Assembly: GCA_020112395.1 (NCBI GenBank)
Contig: JACCEK010000001.1
Span: 1,240,001 to 1,304,000 of the forward strand
Length of the DNA: 64,000 nt
Reading direction: 5' to 3'
DNA from: Aerococcaceae bacterium DSM 111021
GTDB taxonomy: Bacteria; Bacillota; Bacilli; Lactobacillales; Aerococcaceae
In this document: in pieces, positions 8,546-19,913 of the stretch
Layout of the letters: each line of letters opens with the position of its first letter
Numbering within the stretch: position 1 is the stretch's first letter
Program-made: the position numbers and the translations under genes
The notes under the pieces: model-generated
Told to the model about the DNA's origin: nothing
Databases searched by the model: none
The model's input: only the letters and a program-made list of their open reading frames with translations

Positions 8546-9430
8546 ATGGATATTGATACACGTTTGTTGCGCTATTTTCTAGCCATTGCTCGTGAAGGTA
8601 ATATGACACGCGCCGCGAAACTATTACATGTCACACAACCTACCTTGTCAAAACAATTAAATAAATTAGAAGATATACTTGATTCAAAGTTGTTTAAACG
8701 TACAAGCCGCCAGATGATTTTGACAGAAGCCGGCCTTAGATTCCGTGACCGAGCTCGTGAAATTATCGAGTTAACTGATAAAGCACTGCATAGTATGATA
8801 CAAAATAAAGACTCAATTAGCGGGGAAGTCACGATTGGTGCTGCAGAATCGGATGCTTTCCGATATTTAATTAAAGTATTTAAAACGATTCACGAAGCGC
8901 ACCCTAATATTCATTATGATGTGGTAAGTGGGAACTCATTAGATAGTTTAGAACGATTAGATAAAGGAATTTTTGACTTTGCGCTTGTGGTCGGAACGCC
9001 GAATATTGACCAATATCATTCCCTTCCTCTTCCAACTGCAGATACATGGGGATTGATTATAAGAAACGACCATCCCCTTAGCAAATACGACTATATTACA
9101 CCTGAATTGCTTAAAGACGAGCCGTTGATTGTCTCCAAACAAGTCTTCGTCAATCAAGAATTAATCGAATGGTTGAATAATGATTGGAATGAATATAATG
9201 TTGTCGCGACCTTTAACTTATTAAACAATGCTGCTTTAATGGCAGAAGAAGGATTGGGGCATGTGATTTCACTCGATAAAATTATTAACACTTCAGATGA
9301 CAGCGCGCTTTGCTTCCGACCTTTCCGTCCCAAAATCGAAGCCCCACTCAGTCTAGTTTGGCGTAAGAATGCCTCACTTTCACCTGCAGCCGACAAGTTC
9401 TTAGAAGTTTACCGAGTCGGATGGAAGTAG
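8546..9430 (+). CDS. LysR-family transcriptional regulator
   Basis: The 294-residue protein has an N-terminal winged helix-turn-helix (NMTRAAKLLHVTQPTLSKQL, about 19-38) and a C-terminal substrate-binding domain of periplasmic-binding-protein type II fold. LysR proteins usually act as tetramers controlling a divergent gene; here that is the sugar acetyltransferase 140 bp away. AAAGGAG lies 9 nt before the ATG. MscS follows 53 bp downstream on the same strand. The inducer is unknown. Confidence 0.92.
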   Translation: MDIDTRLLRYFLAIAREGNMTRAAKLLHVTQPTLSKQLNKLEDILDSKLFKRTSRQMILTEAGLRFRDRAREIIELTDKALHSMIQNKDSISGEVTIGAAESDAFRYLIKVFKTIHEAHPNIHYDVVSGNSLDSLERLDKGIFDFALVVGTPNIDQYHSLPLPTADTWGLIIRNDHPLSKYDYITPELLKDEPLIVSKQVFVNQELIEWLNNDWNEYNVVATFNLLNNAALMAEEGLGHVISLDKIINTSDDSALCFRPFRPKIEAPLSLVWRKNASLSPAADKFLEVYRVGWK

Positions 9431-9483
9431 TGCCCCTTTATTTGTTAAGATAACAACAGTAGAACACAAAAAGGAGCGACACT

Positions 9484-10371
9484 ATGCCAAATTTAAGAAA
9501 TGCGATTAACAATATATTTCAATCATTTGACTTTCAAATACTATTAGAAGACGGAATCTTAACAATTTTTCGTATCGTTTTAACTGTGACGTTATTATGG
9601 CTGTTGCGCGTTATAATCGAAAAAATCATAACAGCCTATTTCAAAAATACCCGCCGCTTTAAATTCCAAAATGTATCTCGTAATAATACGATTCAACGAT
9701 TACTATTGAATATTGTTCTCTATACGTATTATTTCTTCGTTGGATATAGTGTCCTTTCAATCTTAGGTGTCCCCGTGAGCACATTGGTTGCTGGAGCCGG
9801 GATTGCAAGTTTAGCCGTTGGTTTGGGTGCTAAGGATTTAGTCTCAGACTTAGTGAATGGCCTGTTTATTTTAATTGAACATCAATTTGATGTTGGGGAT
9901 CATATCGTCATTAATGGCTACGAAGGACGGATCTTTAGTATCGGAGTGCGGACAACGGTTATTCGCGATTATAATGGGATTCATCATTTTATACCAAATG
10001 GAAATATTCAAGAATTATCCAATCTTTCGCGTGAAGCGACCCGAATTGAGCTCGACCTCCTAATTTCGACCGATATTAACTTGGCCTTATATGAGCAATT
10101 ATTAAAGGATGCATACCGACAGATGGCCCCGTCTGATGAGCAAATTAACGACACTACTGACTTTATCGGACTCATGAAAGACCCCCACGGGCGCCTTGTC
10201 TATAAGATCAGAATATGGGTAAAAGATCCCGATGATGTCGTCGAAGTCGAGGGACGTTACTATAAACTATTCGCCGATACATTATACGAAGCTGGTCACC
10301 CAATTCCAATGAGTGAACTATCACGAATGAATACGACGGTTCAATGGGAAGATCAGAAAGCAAACAAATAA
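9484..10371 (+). CDS. mscS: small-conductance mechanosensitive channel, MscS family
   Basis: The protein (295 aa) has three predicted membrane segments: the glycine/alanine-rich pore helix TM3 (VSTLVAGAGIASLAVGLGAKDLVSDLVNG, about 98-126) followed by the beta domain FDVGDHIVINGYEG and a C-terminal alpha/beta cage. MscS channels open under membrane tension to release solutes on hypo-osmotic shock. AAGGAGCGACAC precedes the ATG. A decayed paralogue lies at 6947. A terminator follows at once. Confidence 0.95.
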   Translation: MPNLRNAINNIFQSFDFQILLEDGILTIFRIVLTVTLLWLLRVIIEKIITAYFKNTRRFKFQNVSRNNTIQRLLLNIVLYTYYFFVGYSVLSILGVPVSTLVAGAGIASLAVGLGAKDLVSDLVNGLFILIEHQFDVGDHIVINGYEGRIFSIGVRTTVIRDYNGIHHFIPNGNIQELSNLSREATRIELDLLISTDINLALYEQLLKDAYRQMAPSDEQINDTTDFIGLMKDPHGRLVYKIRIWVKDPDDVVEVEGRYYKLFADTLYEAGHPIPMSELSRMNTTVQWEDQKANK

Positions 10372-10383
10372 TTTATTACACAG

Positions 10384-10413
10384 AAAAAGGCACCTAGAAA
10401 TAGGCGCCTTTTT
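10384..10413. terminator. bidirectional intrinsic terminator
   Basis: AAAGGCACCT and AGGCGCCTTT pair around a 6-nt loop with A and T runs on either side, serving mscS on the plus strand and the convergent YczE-like gene. Confidence 0.85.
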
Positions 10414-10415
10414 GT

Positions 10416-11057
10416 TTAGACTTTCTCTTCAATCTTTTCAGCTATCTTACCAGTGAAGCGGTTTGAGTAAAAATCAATCAGTGGTCCTGCCATAAACCCG
10501 GTGATAAAGGTTGAAATACCAACCGGTCCACCAATCACCCAAGCGACAGCGACAACAATGACATCTTGAATCACTCTGACGGTCTTATAACTTGCGGACA
10601 CGCGGTCCCTAATGACCGGCGCAATCGCATCATAAGGCGACACTCCAAGATCCGCATCCATATATAAAGCGACCCCAAAGGTAAAAATTAAAATAGCCAC
10701 AATCGTAATCAGAATTTGCACCACAAAAGCCATCTGACTTGGATCTACCATTGACTCCAACATTCCCGTAAAGAATTCAATCATATACCCCACAAGAACT
10801 AAATTATAAATTGTCCCCCAACCAATAATTTTACGGTCAAAAAACAGTATAATTGCTAGAATCACTGCATTGACGAACAACTGATAATTCCCTAATGAGA
10901 AACCTAACAATTCACTCGCTCCTGTGTTCAAGGCCGTAAATGGGTCTAACCCCATATCCATTGATTGACTCAAGGCTGAACCAAAACTAATTAACGTTAT
11001 TCCTAATAAAGACATTAAAGTCTTCCACAGAAACTCTTTCCAATTAAATGAAGACAT
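10416..11057 (-). CDS. YczE/YitT-type integral membrane protein
   Basis: The protein has 213 residues with five to six hydrophobic segments and short conserved loops (MDMGLDPFTALNTG; ADLGVSPYDAIAPVI), the signature of the YczE/YyaS/YitT membrane family. The biochemical role is not established for most members; B. subtilis YczE is needed for surfactin production. AAAGGAG precedes the ATG. It stands alone between two terminators. Confidence 0.8.
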   Translation of the reverse strand: MSSFNWKEFLWKTLMSLLGITLISFGSALSQSMDMGLDPFTALNTGASELLGFSLGNYQLFVNAVILAIILFFDRKIIGWGTIYNLVLVGYMIEFFTGMLESMVDPSQMAFVVQILITIVAILIFTFGVALYMDADLGVSPYDAIAPVIRDRVSASYKTVRVIQDVIVVAVAWVIGGPVGISTFITGFMAGPLIDFYSNRFTGKIAEKIEEKV

Positions 11058-11160
11058 ATCGTGCTCCTTTCAAGTAAGTCTTTTATTTACTCTTCAAGGT
11101 TAATATAATCAGGCCTCGATATGCAACTCATTTGATTAGCCCCGTAAATTAAAGTCAATA

Positions 11161-11194
11161 AAAGCCCACTAAACGTTACCATTTAGTAGGCTTT
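11161..11194 (-). terminator. intrinsic terminator of the universal stress protein gene
   Basis: AAAGCCTACTAAA pairs with TTTAGTGGGCTTT around an 8-nt loop and runs into T residues in the minus direction. Confidence 0.75.
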
Positions 11195-11246
11195 ACTGAC
11201 TATTTAAATACACTGCTCAGATCCTTTCTCAACATCATGTGTCAAT

Positions 11247-11696
11247 TTATTCACTTTCTTTTGGTCTTACTACTAATACGTCACACGCTGCGTGGCGAAT
11301 AACATTCTCAGATACAGATCCCATAAAGAATCTTTCAATAGCACCCATACCTTTGGCACCCATAACGATTAAATCAATCCCTTCGCGTTTCGGAATATCT
11401 TCCGCAATAATCGATTTTGGTGATCCCATCTCAAGAATTGTCTCAACTTCCGTTAAACCTTGACCCGTTGCGTAATCTTTTGCTTCTTCCATCACACGGT
11501 CTCCTAGAGTTCTTAATGCTTCTCTAAAGTGAATATCCGAACTTGATGTCGCTTGGATTGCGCGTGTATCTAATACGTGTAAAACAAATAATTTAGCATT
11601 ATTCCGTTTAGCAATCGCTACTGCTTTGTTTAAAGCCAAATCAGCACCTTCAGAACCATCCGTCGCAACTAAAATACGTTGATACTCTTGTAACAT
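11247..11696 (-). CDS. universal stress protein, UspA family
   Basis: The protein (149 aa) starts MLQEYQRILVATDGSEGAD and ends with the ATP-binding signature GAKGMGAIERFFMGSVSENVIRHAACDVLVV, so it is probably a nucleotide-binding Usp. The ATG at 11696 lies 8 nt after AGGAGG; a GTG 9 nt upstream falls inside the ribosome binding site and is less likely. Usp proteins accumulate under starvation and stress. A TATAAT -10 and a likely cre site are present upstream. Confidence 0.93.
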   Translation of the reverse strand: MLQEYQRILVATDGSEGADLALNKAVAIAKRNNAKLFVLHVLDTRAIQATSSSDIHFREALRTLGDRVMEEAKDYATGQGLTEVETILEMGSPKSIIAEDIPKREGIDLIVMGAKGMGAIERFFMGSVSENVIRHAACDVLVVRPKESE

Positions 11697-11741
11697 TACA
11701 CTCACCTCCTATTAATCTTATATATATATTATAACACAAAA

Positions 11742-11755
11742 TGAATGCGCTTACT
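11742..11755. promoter_or_regulatory. candidate CcpA cre site upstream of usp
   Basis: Read on the minus strand, AGTAAGCGCATTCA matches 12 of 14 positions of TGWAANCGNTNWCA. It lies just upstream of the usp -10 sequence, where CcpA would repress. Confidence 0.5.
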
Positions 11756-11842
11756 TGCAAGGCGGTTAATATTTACAAAAAATGGATATTATTTTAGATA
11801 GTGACTCGTTTATAGTAGAATTCAGTTAAAAGGAGGAGAGAT

Positions 11843-11905
11843 ATGTCAAAAAATTGTGGCAATTTCAAACTCGAGCGCATTTTAGAAAGAGGGATTCAAT
11901 TATGA
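11843..11905 (+). CDS. 20-residue leader peptide coupled to the secreted protein gene
   Basis: The strongest ribosome binding site here (AAAGGAGGAGAG) precedes an ATG at 11843 that reads MSKNCGNFKLERILERGIQL and stops at TGA (11903-11905). That stop overlaps the start codon of the next gene as ATGA, so the two are likely translationally coupled. The peptide is basic and has no signal sequence. I do not recognise it; it may only set the translation rate of the downstream gene. Confidence 0.55.
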   Translation: MSKNCGNFKLERILERGIQL

Positions 11906-12555
11906 AAAAGAGCACACTCAAACGGATTCTAGCGTCTATTCTATTCGCTGCGGTATTCTTTACAAGTCCCAGCTCAGCAGTGACCGCTGAAGAAGCAATT
12001 GAAAGCGTTGATACTAGCGACTACGCACCTGGCTTATTCTATCCCTATTACGATTACAAAGGAGAAGGCATGGAGTTTGCTCCTTTTACATTAACATTAG
12101 ATTATGAACCCGATGAAGACGGGATTTACCAAGTAAGTCGCGCTAATGCTGGTAATACAGTCTCTTACGTTTATCAGCTGACTCAAGATGGCGTCATCGA
12201 ATTGGCTTACTTTCCAAATTCGTATGAAGCTGAGGACTTCCGTTATCACGAAGACTCCCTAGATGAGCAAGTCGCGACATTCTTCCCAGACGAGTTAGCA
12301 GTTGGAGACACATTCACAAGAGGTTACCGCGATGAGCAAGAGTTTACAGTTACTGATATTCTCACTGAACATGAAGTCGAGTGTGAGACATATCATGATG
12401 TCTTAGTGATCGAAACAGTTATGCCAGAAGGGGAAGTACAACGCTACTTCTATGCCCCTGAGATTGGTGAAATCGCTTCTGAATATATCTTTGATGACGA
12501 AGGAAACTCAATTACCACTGCATTAAGTGAGTATGGGGAAGTCCCTTCTGAATAA
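11902..12555 (+). CDS. secreted protein of unknown function
   Basis: From the ATG at 11902 the protein has 217 residues. Residues 1-30 form a signal peptide (KKSTLKR, a hydrophobic run, then SSAVTAEE) with no lipobox cysteine, so it should be released or wall-associated. The mature part is very acidic and rich in Asp, Glu and Tyr, with beta-strand-like alternation and no recognised motif. It may bind cations or resemble the outer domains of lipid-carrier-type proteins, but no family is assigned. Upstream TTG starts are possible but the coupled leader arrangement favours 11902. A terminator follows at 12564. Confidence 0.75.
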   Translation: MKKSTLKRILASILFAAVFFTSPSSAVTAEEAIESVDTSDYAPGLFYPYYDYKGEGMEFAPFTLTLDYEPDEDGIYQVSRANAGNTVSYVYQLTQDGVIELAYFPNSYEAEDFRYHEDSLDEQVATFFPDELAVGDTFTRGYRDEQEFTVTDILTEHEVECETYHDVLVIETVMPEGEVQRYFYAPEIGEIASEYIFDDEGNSITTALSEYGEVPSE

Positions 12556-12563
12556 TTGGTATG

Positions 12564-12599
12564 AGTGCACTCACAAAATTTTTGTGGGTGTACTTTTTT
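12564..12599 (+). terminator. intrinsic terminator of the secreted protein gene
   Basis: AGTGCACTCACAAA pairs with TTTGTGGGTGTACT and is followed by six T residues. Confidence 0.8.
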
Positions 12600-12610
12600 G
12601 GATTAAATCC

Positions 12611-12672
12611 GCATTCGAATATTTTTCGAACGCTAGTTTGGCCGGAATCGAGCATTCGAATATTTTTCGAAC
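12611..12672. repeat. two identical 21-bp palindromic repeats
   Basis: Identical 21-bp copies lie at 12611-12631 and 12652-12672, 41 bp apart. Each contains TTCGAA-TATTT-TTCGAA, both an inverted and a direct repeat. They lie between two convergent terminators, so a promoter role is not obvious. Confidence 0.75.
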
Positions 12673-12693
12673 ACGAATTATTGAACATATAAA

Positions 12694-12726
12694 GAACCAA
12701 ACACCCTAAAGTGCTTGGTTCGCTTT
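12694..12726. terminator. intrinsic terminator between convergent genes
   Basis: GAACCAAACAC (12694-12704) pairs with GTGCTTGGTTC (12711-12721). On the minus strand it follows the stop of the DUF5808-type protein. Confidence 0.7.
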
Positions 12727-12727
12727 A

Positions 12728-14089
12728 TTACTGATTCATTTCCCATTGCTCTACTAAAGCTTGATACACGGCTTCGGTCTCTGCTTGGGTCGTTTGGTTA
12801 AAAATCAACCATCTTGGTGATTCGCCATCACTTAACTGTACATCGATATGGTAAGGATGACTGTCATAGATGAAGAGTTCTACTGGTCCGTAACCCTCTA
12901 AGTTAAAATGACCAAAGCGTTTCTCCATTCCACCAAAACCATTTGTACGTGAGCCTTCTAACGGACCTTCATTTAATTCAATCGATTCGATTTGGTCATA
13001 GGCCACTTCAAGTCCGTACATCGGTGCTTCGACGGCAACCGTATCTGCTTGGATTGAAACATCATATTCGGACAGACTCATCATCAGAACGAGCCCAATA
13101 ATACCGACGACTAAGATTCCGAGGATCGCCATGATGACCTTTCCAGCTGGATGAGCGACATTAATTGTCGTACCCATTCCGGATATACGTTTAGGCACGA
13201 ATAATCTGGAATCATTTGGATTATAGTAGGCACCCCATTTATACTGGCCTTCTTCTTCAGGCATTTGCCATTCCGCTTGATCAAAGAATTTTGCTTGGAG
13301 GTCTTTATTTTTCTGAGTTGTTCGAGCCATTAAAGCAACTATTGCTAGTAAGAACACACCCAATAATAGGATTAGCCACAGATCCGATGGATTAAAGAGA
13401 ATGAGTGCTGTGAAAGCAATAAAGAAGATATTAACCATTAAACTCATCTGCAAGTAACTCACCGCATTATTTCTTTCAAAATGACGCATGTAAGCTTGGG
13501 TCACTTCACTATCTTTGGACACAAACGGCGTCTTACTGCTAATCACCATATCATAAGACAAGGGTATCACGATGAGCGTTAGCGGTACAAGGATCAAAGG
13601 CAGAAGGAAACTTCCTGAACTTTGAGCGACCCATGCCATGATTACTGGCACCCAACTCAGTAACCAAATGAGCCATGCCCATTTCTTGCTTGGCGCTGCT
13701 TTTCCTTTTTCTCGGGTCACACTGATATCGACCACGCGTTTTTGTGTTTCATATATCCAACCCTTTTCCTGCTTTAAGACCATGAATTTTCTTTGCCAAA
13801 TTGATACTGGCACATAAGATAAGACAAAATAACTAAATAATATGAGTATCCACATAAAATCTCGCAACCCTTGGAATAGATCCAAACTCACCAAGAATGA
13901 CAAGCCAATAAAGACGGCTCCTATAATTAGTTGAGTCACTCTAAACTGGCGTTGTAATGTCTTAACTTCATCTGTTTCAGCATGTTCTGGCGCAAAAGAC
14001 AGGCCAAATATTTTGAAATTTTGGTAACTGACGGCGTAATTCATCATCATTACAAAGACTAGGATTAGAATAATCGTCATTAAAATCAT
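12728..14089 (-). CDS. multi-pass membrane protein with C-terminal DUF5808-like domain
   Basis: The protein has 453 residues and about eight hydrophobic segments. After the sixth comes YKWGAYYNPNDSRLFVPKR, which resembles the DUF5808 motif (FYxNPDDPRLFVPKR), then another membrane segment and a soluble C-terminal part with a PH-like look. Its ATG overlaps the stop of the upstream GntR gene as ATGA, so the two form one operon. Such GntR/membrane-protein pairs are common in Bacillota and are often linked to cell-envelope stress or signalling, but the function here is unknown. Confidence 0.8.
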   Translation of the reverse strand: MILMTIILILVFVMMMNYAVSYQNFKIFGLSFAPEHAETDEVKTLQRQFRVTQLIIGAVFIGLSFLVSLDLFQGLRDFMWILILFSYFVLSYVPVSIWQRKFMVLKQEKGWIYETQKRVVDISVTREKGKAAPSKKWAWLIWLLSWVPVIMAWVAQSSGSFLLPLILVPLTLIVIPLSYDMVISSKTPFVSKDSEVTQAYMRHFERNNAVSYLQMSLMVNIFFIAFTALILFNPSDLWLILLLGVFLLAIVALMARTTQKNKDLQAKFFDQAEWQMPEEEGQYKWGAYYNPNDSRLFVPKRISGMGTTINVAHPAGKVIMAILGILVVGIIGLVLMMSLSEYDVSIQADTVAVEAPMYGLEVAYDQIESIELNEGPLEGSRTNGFGGMEKRFGHFNLEGYGPVELFIYDSHPYHIDVQLSDGESPRWLIFNQTTQAETEAVYQALVEQWEMNQ

Positions 14090-14469
14090 TGATTCTCTCT
14101 CCCTTCAATTAAATTTTCTAACATCGACACGACTTTTTCTTTAAGAGCTTGATTATCTTCCGTCTTTGCTAAGCCTTCTGCCAAAGTCACTTCCAGTCGG
14201 TTTAAATACTCACTTTCAATAATATCGTCTGGATTCTCCCGCACTTTTGTTCCAACTCGGCGGTCCACTACAATAATTCCCTCACGCTTCAACGTTTGAT
14301 AAGCCTTGTTGACTGTCATTGGGTTGACGCCCAAATCTTGAGCAAGTTGTCTTGCGCTTGGTAAATTTTCTCCGTATTTTAAATCACCGCGGCCGACTCC
14401 TAACACAACTTGATCGCGAATTTGTTGGTATATCGGTGTTTCCGCTGATAAATCTATCTCCATTAACAT
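14086..14469 (-). CDS. GntR-family regulator, YhcF/YtrA type
   Basis: The protein has a GntR winged helix (ETPIYQQIRDQVVLGVGRGD...LPSARQLAQDLGVNPMTVNKAYQTL) and only a short C-terminal helix pair, as in the YtrA/YhcF subfamily of about 125 residues. The ATG at 14469 follows AGGGGTGA; a GTG at 14490 is also open but overlaps that site. It overlaps the downstream membrane protein gene by 4 bp and probably represses this operon, as YtrA does for its transporter operon. Confidence 0.88.
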   Translation of the reverse strand: MLMEIDLSAETPIYQQIRDQVVLGVGRGDLKYGENLPSARQLAQDLGVNPMTVNKAYQTLKREGIIVVDRRVGTKVRENPDDIIESEYLNRLEVTLAEGLAKTEDNQALKEKVVSMLENLIEGRENQ

Positions 14470-14592
14470 GTTCTCACCCCTTCGATTCACTTCTTTCTAT
14501 CTTCCTTAGTTGTATTATATCATATAATACACCATATACACAAATCACGATAAAAAATAGAGCGTTTAGTTAAAAACGCTCCATCTCATTGC

Positions 14593-15351
14593 TTACACCG
14601 CTTGAATAAAATTACCAATATTAACTGCACCTAGAATTAGAATCATAATAAAAATATAAGATCTAAATTTGTCAGTGTCTATTTTGTTGTAAATTTTTCT
14701 TCCGATATACATGGCTAAAGCAACGACTGGAACTGAAAAGGCGAAGTAAATAGCCACATCCCAATTCCAAAAGCCACTTAAAGCATGACCGGAAATAACA
14801 AATACGCTCGAGATCAAGAAATGAGATTGAACTGTTCCGAGAAACTGACGTGGCGTCCAATCACGGGCCGCAGCATAAAGTACCACTGGAATACCGTTCA
14901 TATTATAGGCACTCCCTAACATACCGCCTAGAAATCCGAATGGATAAGAGTAATTTGGATTTTCAAATTTTGCTTGTAAGTATTCTCGACGCGCGGGTGA
15001 GGCCGTGAGTGAATACAGTGAATAAATTACTAAGACACTCCCTAAAATCAAGTTAATCACTGACTGTTCTGCAAAGCGAACTAGGATCAGTCCAACCGGA
15101 ATCCCGATGATCGTTGCGAGTGTTAATTTCTTAATCACGACTGGATCTTTATCTTTCCAACCTCTTTGAATTGACATCAATGCAGTTGTCATCCCAGTCA
15201 GACCAATTAATGACACCGATACTGAAAATGGAATCGGTAGTAGCGCTAATAATGGCATACTTACAACTGAGTCCCCAAAACCAAATGTTGCACGCATGAG
15301 TGAACCTAAAAAGACCGCTCCCACTACCATTAAAATTAGAGTATAATCCAT
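14593..15351 (-). CDS. TauE/SafE-family membrane permease
   Basis: The 252-residue protein has about eight hydrophobic segments and the family motifs GSLMRATFGFGDS near the N-terminus and GFLGGMLGSAYNMNGIPVVLY in the second half. TauE/SafE proteins export or import sulfur-containing organic anions such as sulfite or sulfoacetate; the substrate here is unknown. AAAGAGG precedes the ATG. Its leader contains nine GAAGTT hexamers (15372-15425), which could influence expression. Confidence 0.88.
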   Translation of the reverse strand: MDYTLILMVVGAVFLGSLMRATFGFGDSVVSMPLLALLPIPFSVSVSLIGLTGMTTALMSIQRGWKDKDPVVIKKLTLATIIGIPVGLILVRFAEQSVINLILGSVLVIYSLYSLTASPARREYLQAKFENPNYSYPFGFLGGMLGSAYNMNGIPVVLYAAARDWTPRQFLGTVQSHFLISSVFVISGHALSGFWNWDVAIYFAFSVPVVALAMYIGRKIYNKIDTDKFRSYIFIMILILGAVNIGNFIQAV

Positions 15352-15371
15352 TGAATAACCTCTTTCACTTA

Positions 15372-15429
15372 AACTTCAACTTCAACTTCAACTTCAACTT
15401 CAACTTCAACTTCAACTTCAACTTCAACT
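15372..15429. repeat. hexanucleotide tandem repeat, nine AACTTC units
   Basis: Nine perfect units plus AACT lie between a likely promoter (around 15435-15465 on the minus strand) and the ribosome binding site of the TauE-like gene. Unit number in such tracts can vary by replication slippage. Confidence 0.97.
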
Positions 15430-15488
15430 CTTTGAGTGTAGCATAGAATAAAAGGGTCGTCTATTAAGGAAAAGTGCATTTAGTCAAT

Positions 15489-15523
15489 AAAAAAAGCCCG
15501 AACATCCCCCATGTTCGAGCCTT
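15489..15523 (-). terminator. intrinsic terminator of the beta-glucoside operon
   Basis: On the minus strand GGCTCGAACAT-GGGGG-ATGTTCGGGC is followed by seven T residues, just after the bglA stop. Confidence 0.9.
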
Positions 15524-15529
15524 CTTAGA

Positions 15530-18896
<3,367 letters not shown>

Positions 18897-18926
18897 GTAT
18901 ATCTTTTTTTAATTAGTGTGGTTACA

Positions 18927-18955
18927 ATTATAATTATACCCCTACATTTTGTCAA
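18927..18955 (-). promoter_or_regulatory. promoter of bglP-bglA
   Basis: TTGACA (18955-18950) and TATAAT (18932-18927) are separated by 17 bp, a perfect sigma-A promoter. Such a strong promoter needs a repressor; the divergent GntR protein is the obvious candidate and TCAAATA/TATTTGA half-sites lie in the shared region. Confidence 0.85.
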
Positions 18956-19032
18956 ATAACAAATAATATCCTATATTTATTTCTAATATTTGATAAGATA
19001 GAAGCAATCAAACTAAGTAAAGGACAAAAAAT

Positions 19033-19752
19033 ATGCTTAAATATGAATATACAGCAAAGGAAATAATAAAATATATCGAAGAAAACAACTTAAAACAAGG
19101 CGACAAATTACCTAGCCTTGATGAATTAGTCGTCCAATTTGAAGTCAGTAAGAACACGGTAATTAAGGCTTTAGATGAACTAGAAAGCCATGGACTCATT
19201 TATCAAGTTAGAGGAAGTGGGATTTTCGTCCGAGGACGTAGACATAAAGGGTATATAAACCTGATGGAGATTCAAGGTTTCGATAGTATGCTGCGAGAGT
19301 TTAAATTAAATTCAGACGTATTAGAATTGAAAGAAATCACTCCACCTCAAGATGTCATGACACATCTACAAATGGATAAAGACCAAACCGTCTATTATTT
19401 AAAACGACTGAGATATATTGAAGGACGTGTGTTTTGTATTGAAGAATCTTACTATAATAAAGACATTGTCATTTATTTAAACGAACAAATTGCAGCAGAA
19501 TCTGTCTTTAACCACTTAGTTAATAATTTAAAGTTACAGGTCAGCTTTTTAGATCATTACTTACGTGTGGGTAAATTGAATCAGCAAAATGCGGACTATT
19601 TAAAACTTGAAGAAGGCGATCCAAGTATTCAAATTGAATCGATTTTTTACTTGTCCAATGGCGTCCCTTTTGACTACTCAAAAATCATTTATCACTATGA
19701 AGAGTCGCAATTCTTTATACAAGGCAACAGCTATTATAACTTGATGAATTAA
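19033..19752 (+). CDS. GntR-family sugar-operon regulator with UTRA domain
   Basis: The 239-residue protein has an N-terminal GntR winged helix (GDKLPSLDELVVQFEVSKNTVIKALDELE) and a C-terminal UTRA ligand domain (about 90-235) as in TreR and BglR-type repressors, which sense sugar phosphates. AAGGACAAAAAAT precedes the ATG. It is divergent from bglP with a 136-bp shared promoter region and most likely represses bglPA until a phosphorylated beta-glucoside appears. Confidence 0.9.
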   Translation: MLKYEYTAKEIIKYIEENNLKQGDKLPSLDELVVQFEVSKNTVIKALDELESHGLIYQVRGSGIFVRGRRHKGYINLMEIQGFDSMLREFKLNSDVLELKEITPPQDVMTHLQMDKDQTVYYLKRLRYIEGRVFCIEESYYNKDIVIYLNEQIAAESVFNHLVNNLKLQVSFLDHYLRVGKLNQQNADYLKLEEGDPSIQIESIFYLSNGVPFDYSKIIYHYEESQFFIQGNSYYNLMN

Positions 19753-19853
19753 ATCGTCTGTTTAAACACTTTAACCACCTATTTAGCGGTTGAAACACTT
19801 TTTACGCGCCTTAATCACCCTCCAAACAACCGCTTTGACCACCTCGGTGTACA

Positions 19854-19902
19854 CCAAAAAACAGGTACCAATTGAGTCCAACGACTCAAATGGTACCTGT
19901 TT
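19854..19902. terminator. strong bidirectional terminator
   Basis: AACAGGTACCAATTGAGT and its near-perfect complement flank a 6-nt loop, with A residues before and T residues after, between the convergent GntR gene and metI. Confidence 0.9.
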
Positions 19903-19913
19903 AACTTTATATT

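Noticed and set aside
12512-12709. two overlapping 60-codon frames on opposite strands
   Set aside because: They overlap two terminators and palindromic repeats; the open frames are by-products of the repeat.
15372-15429. CRISPR-like array
   Set aside because: Units are 6 bp with no spacers; it is a microsatellite, not a CRISPR array. No cas genes are present.
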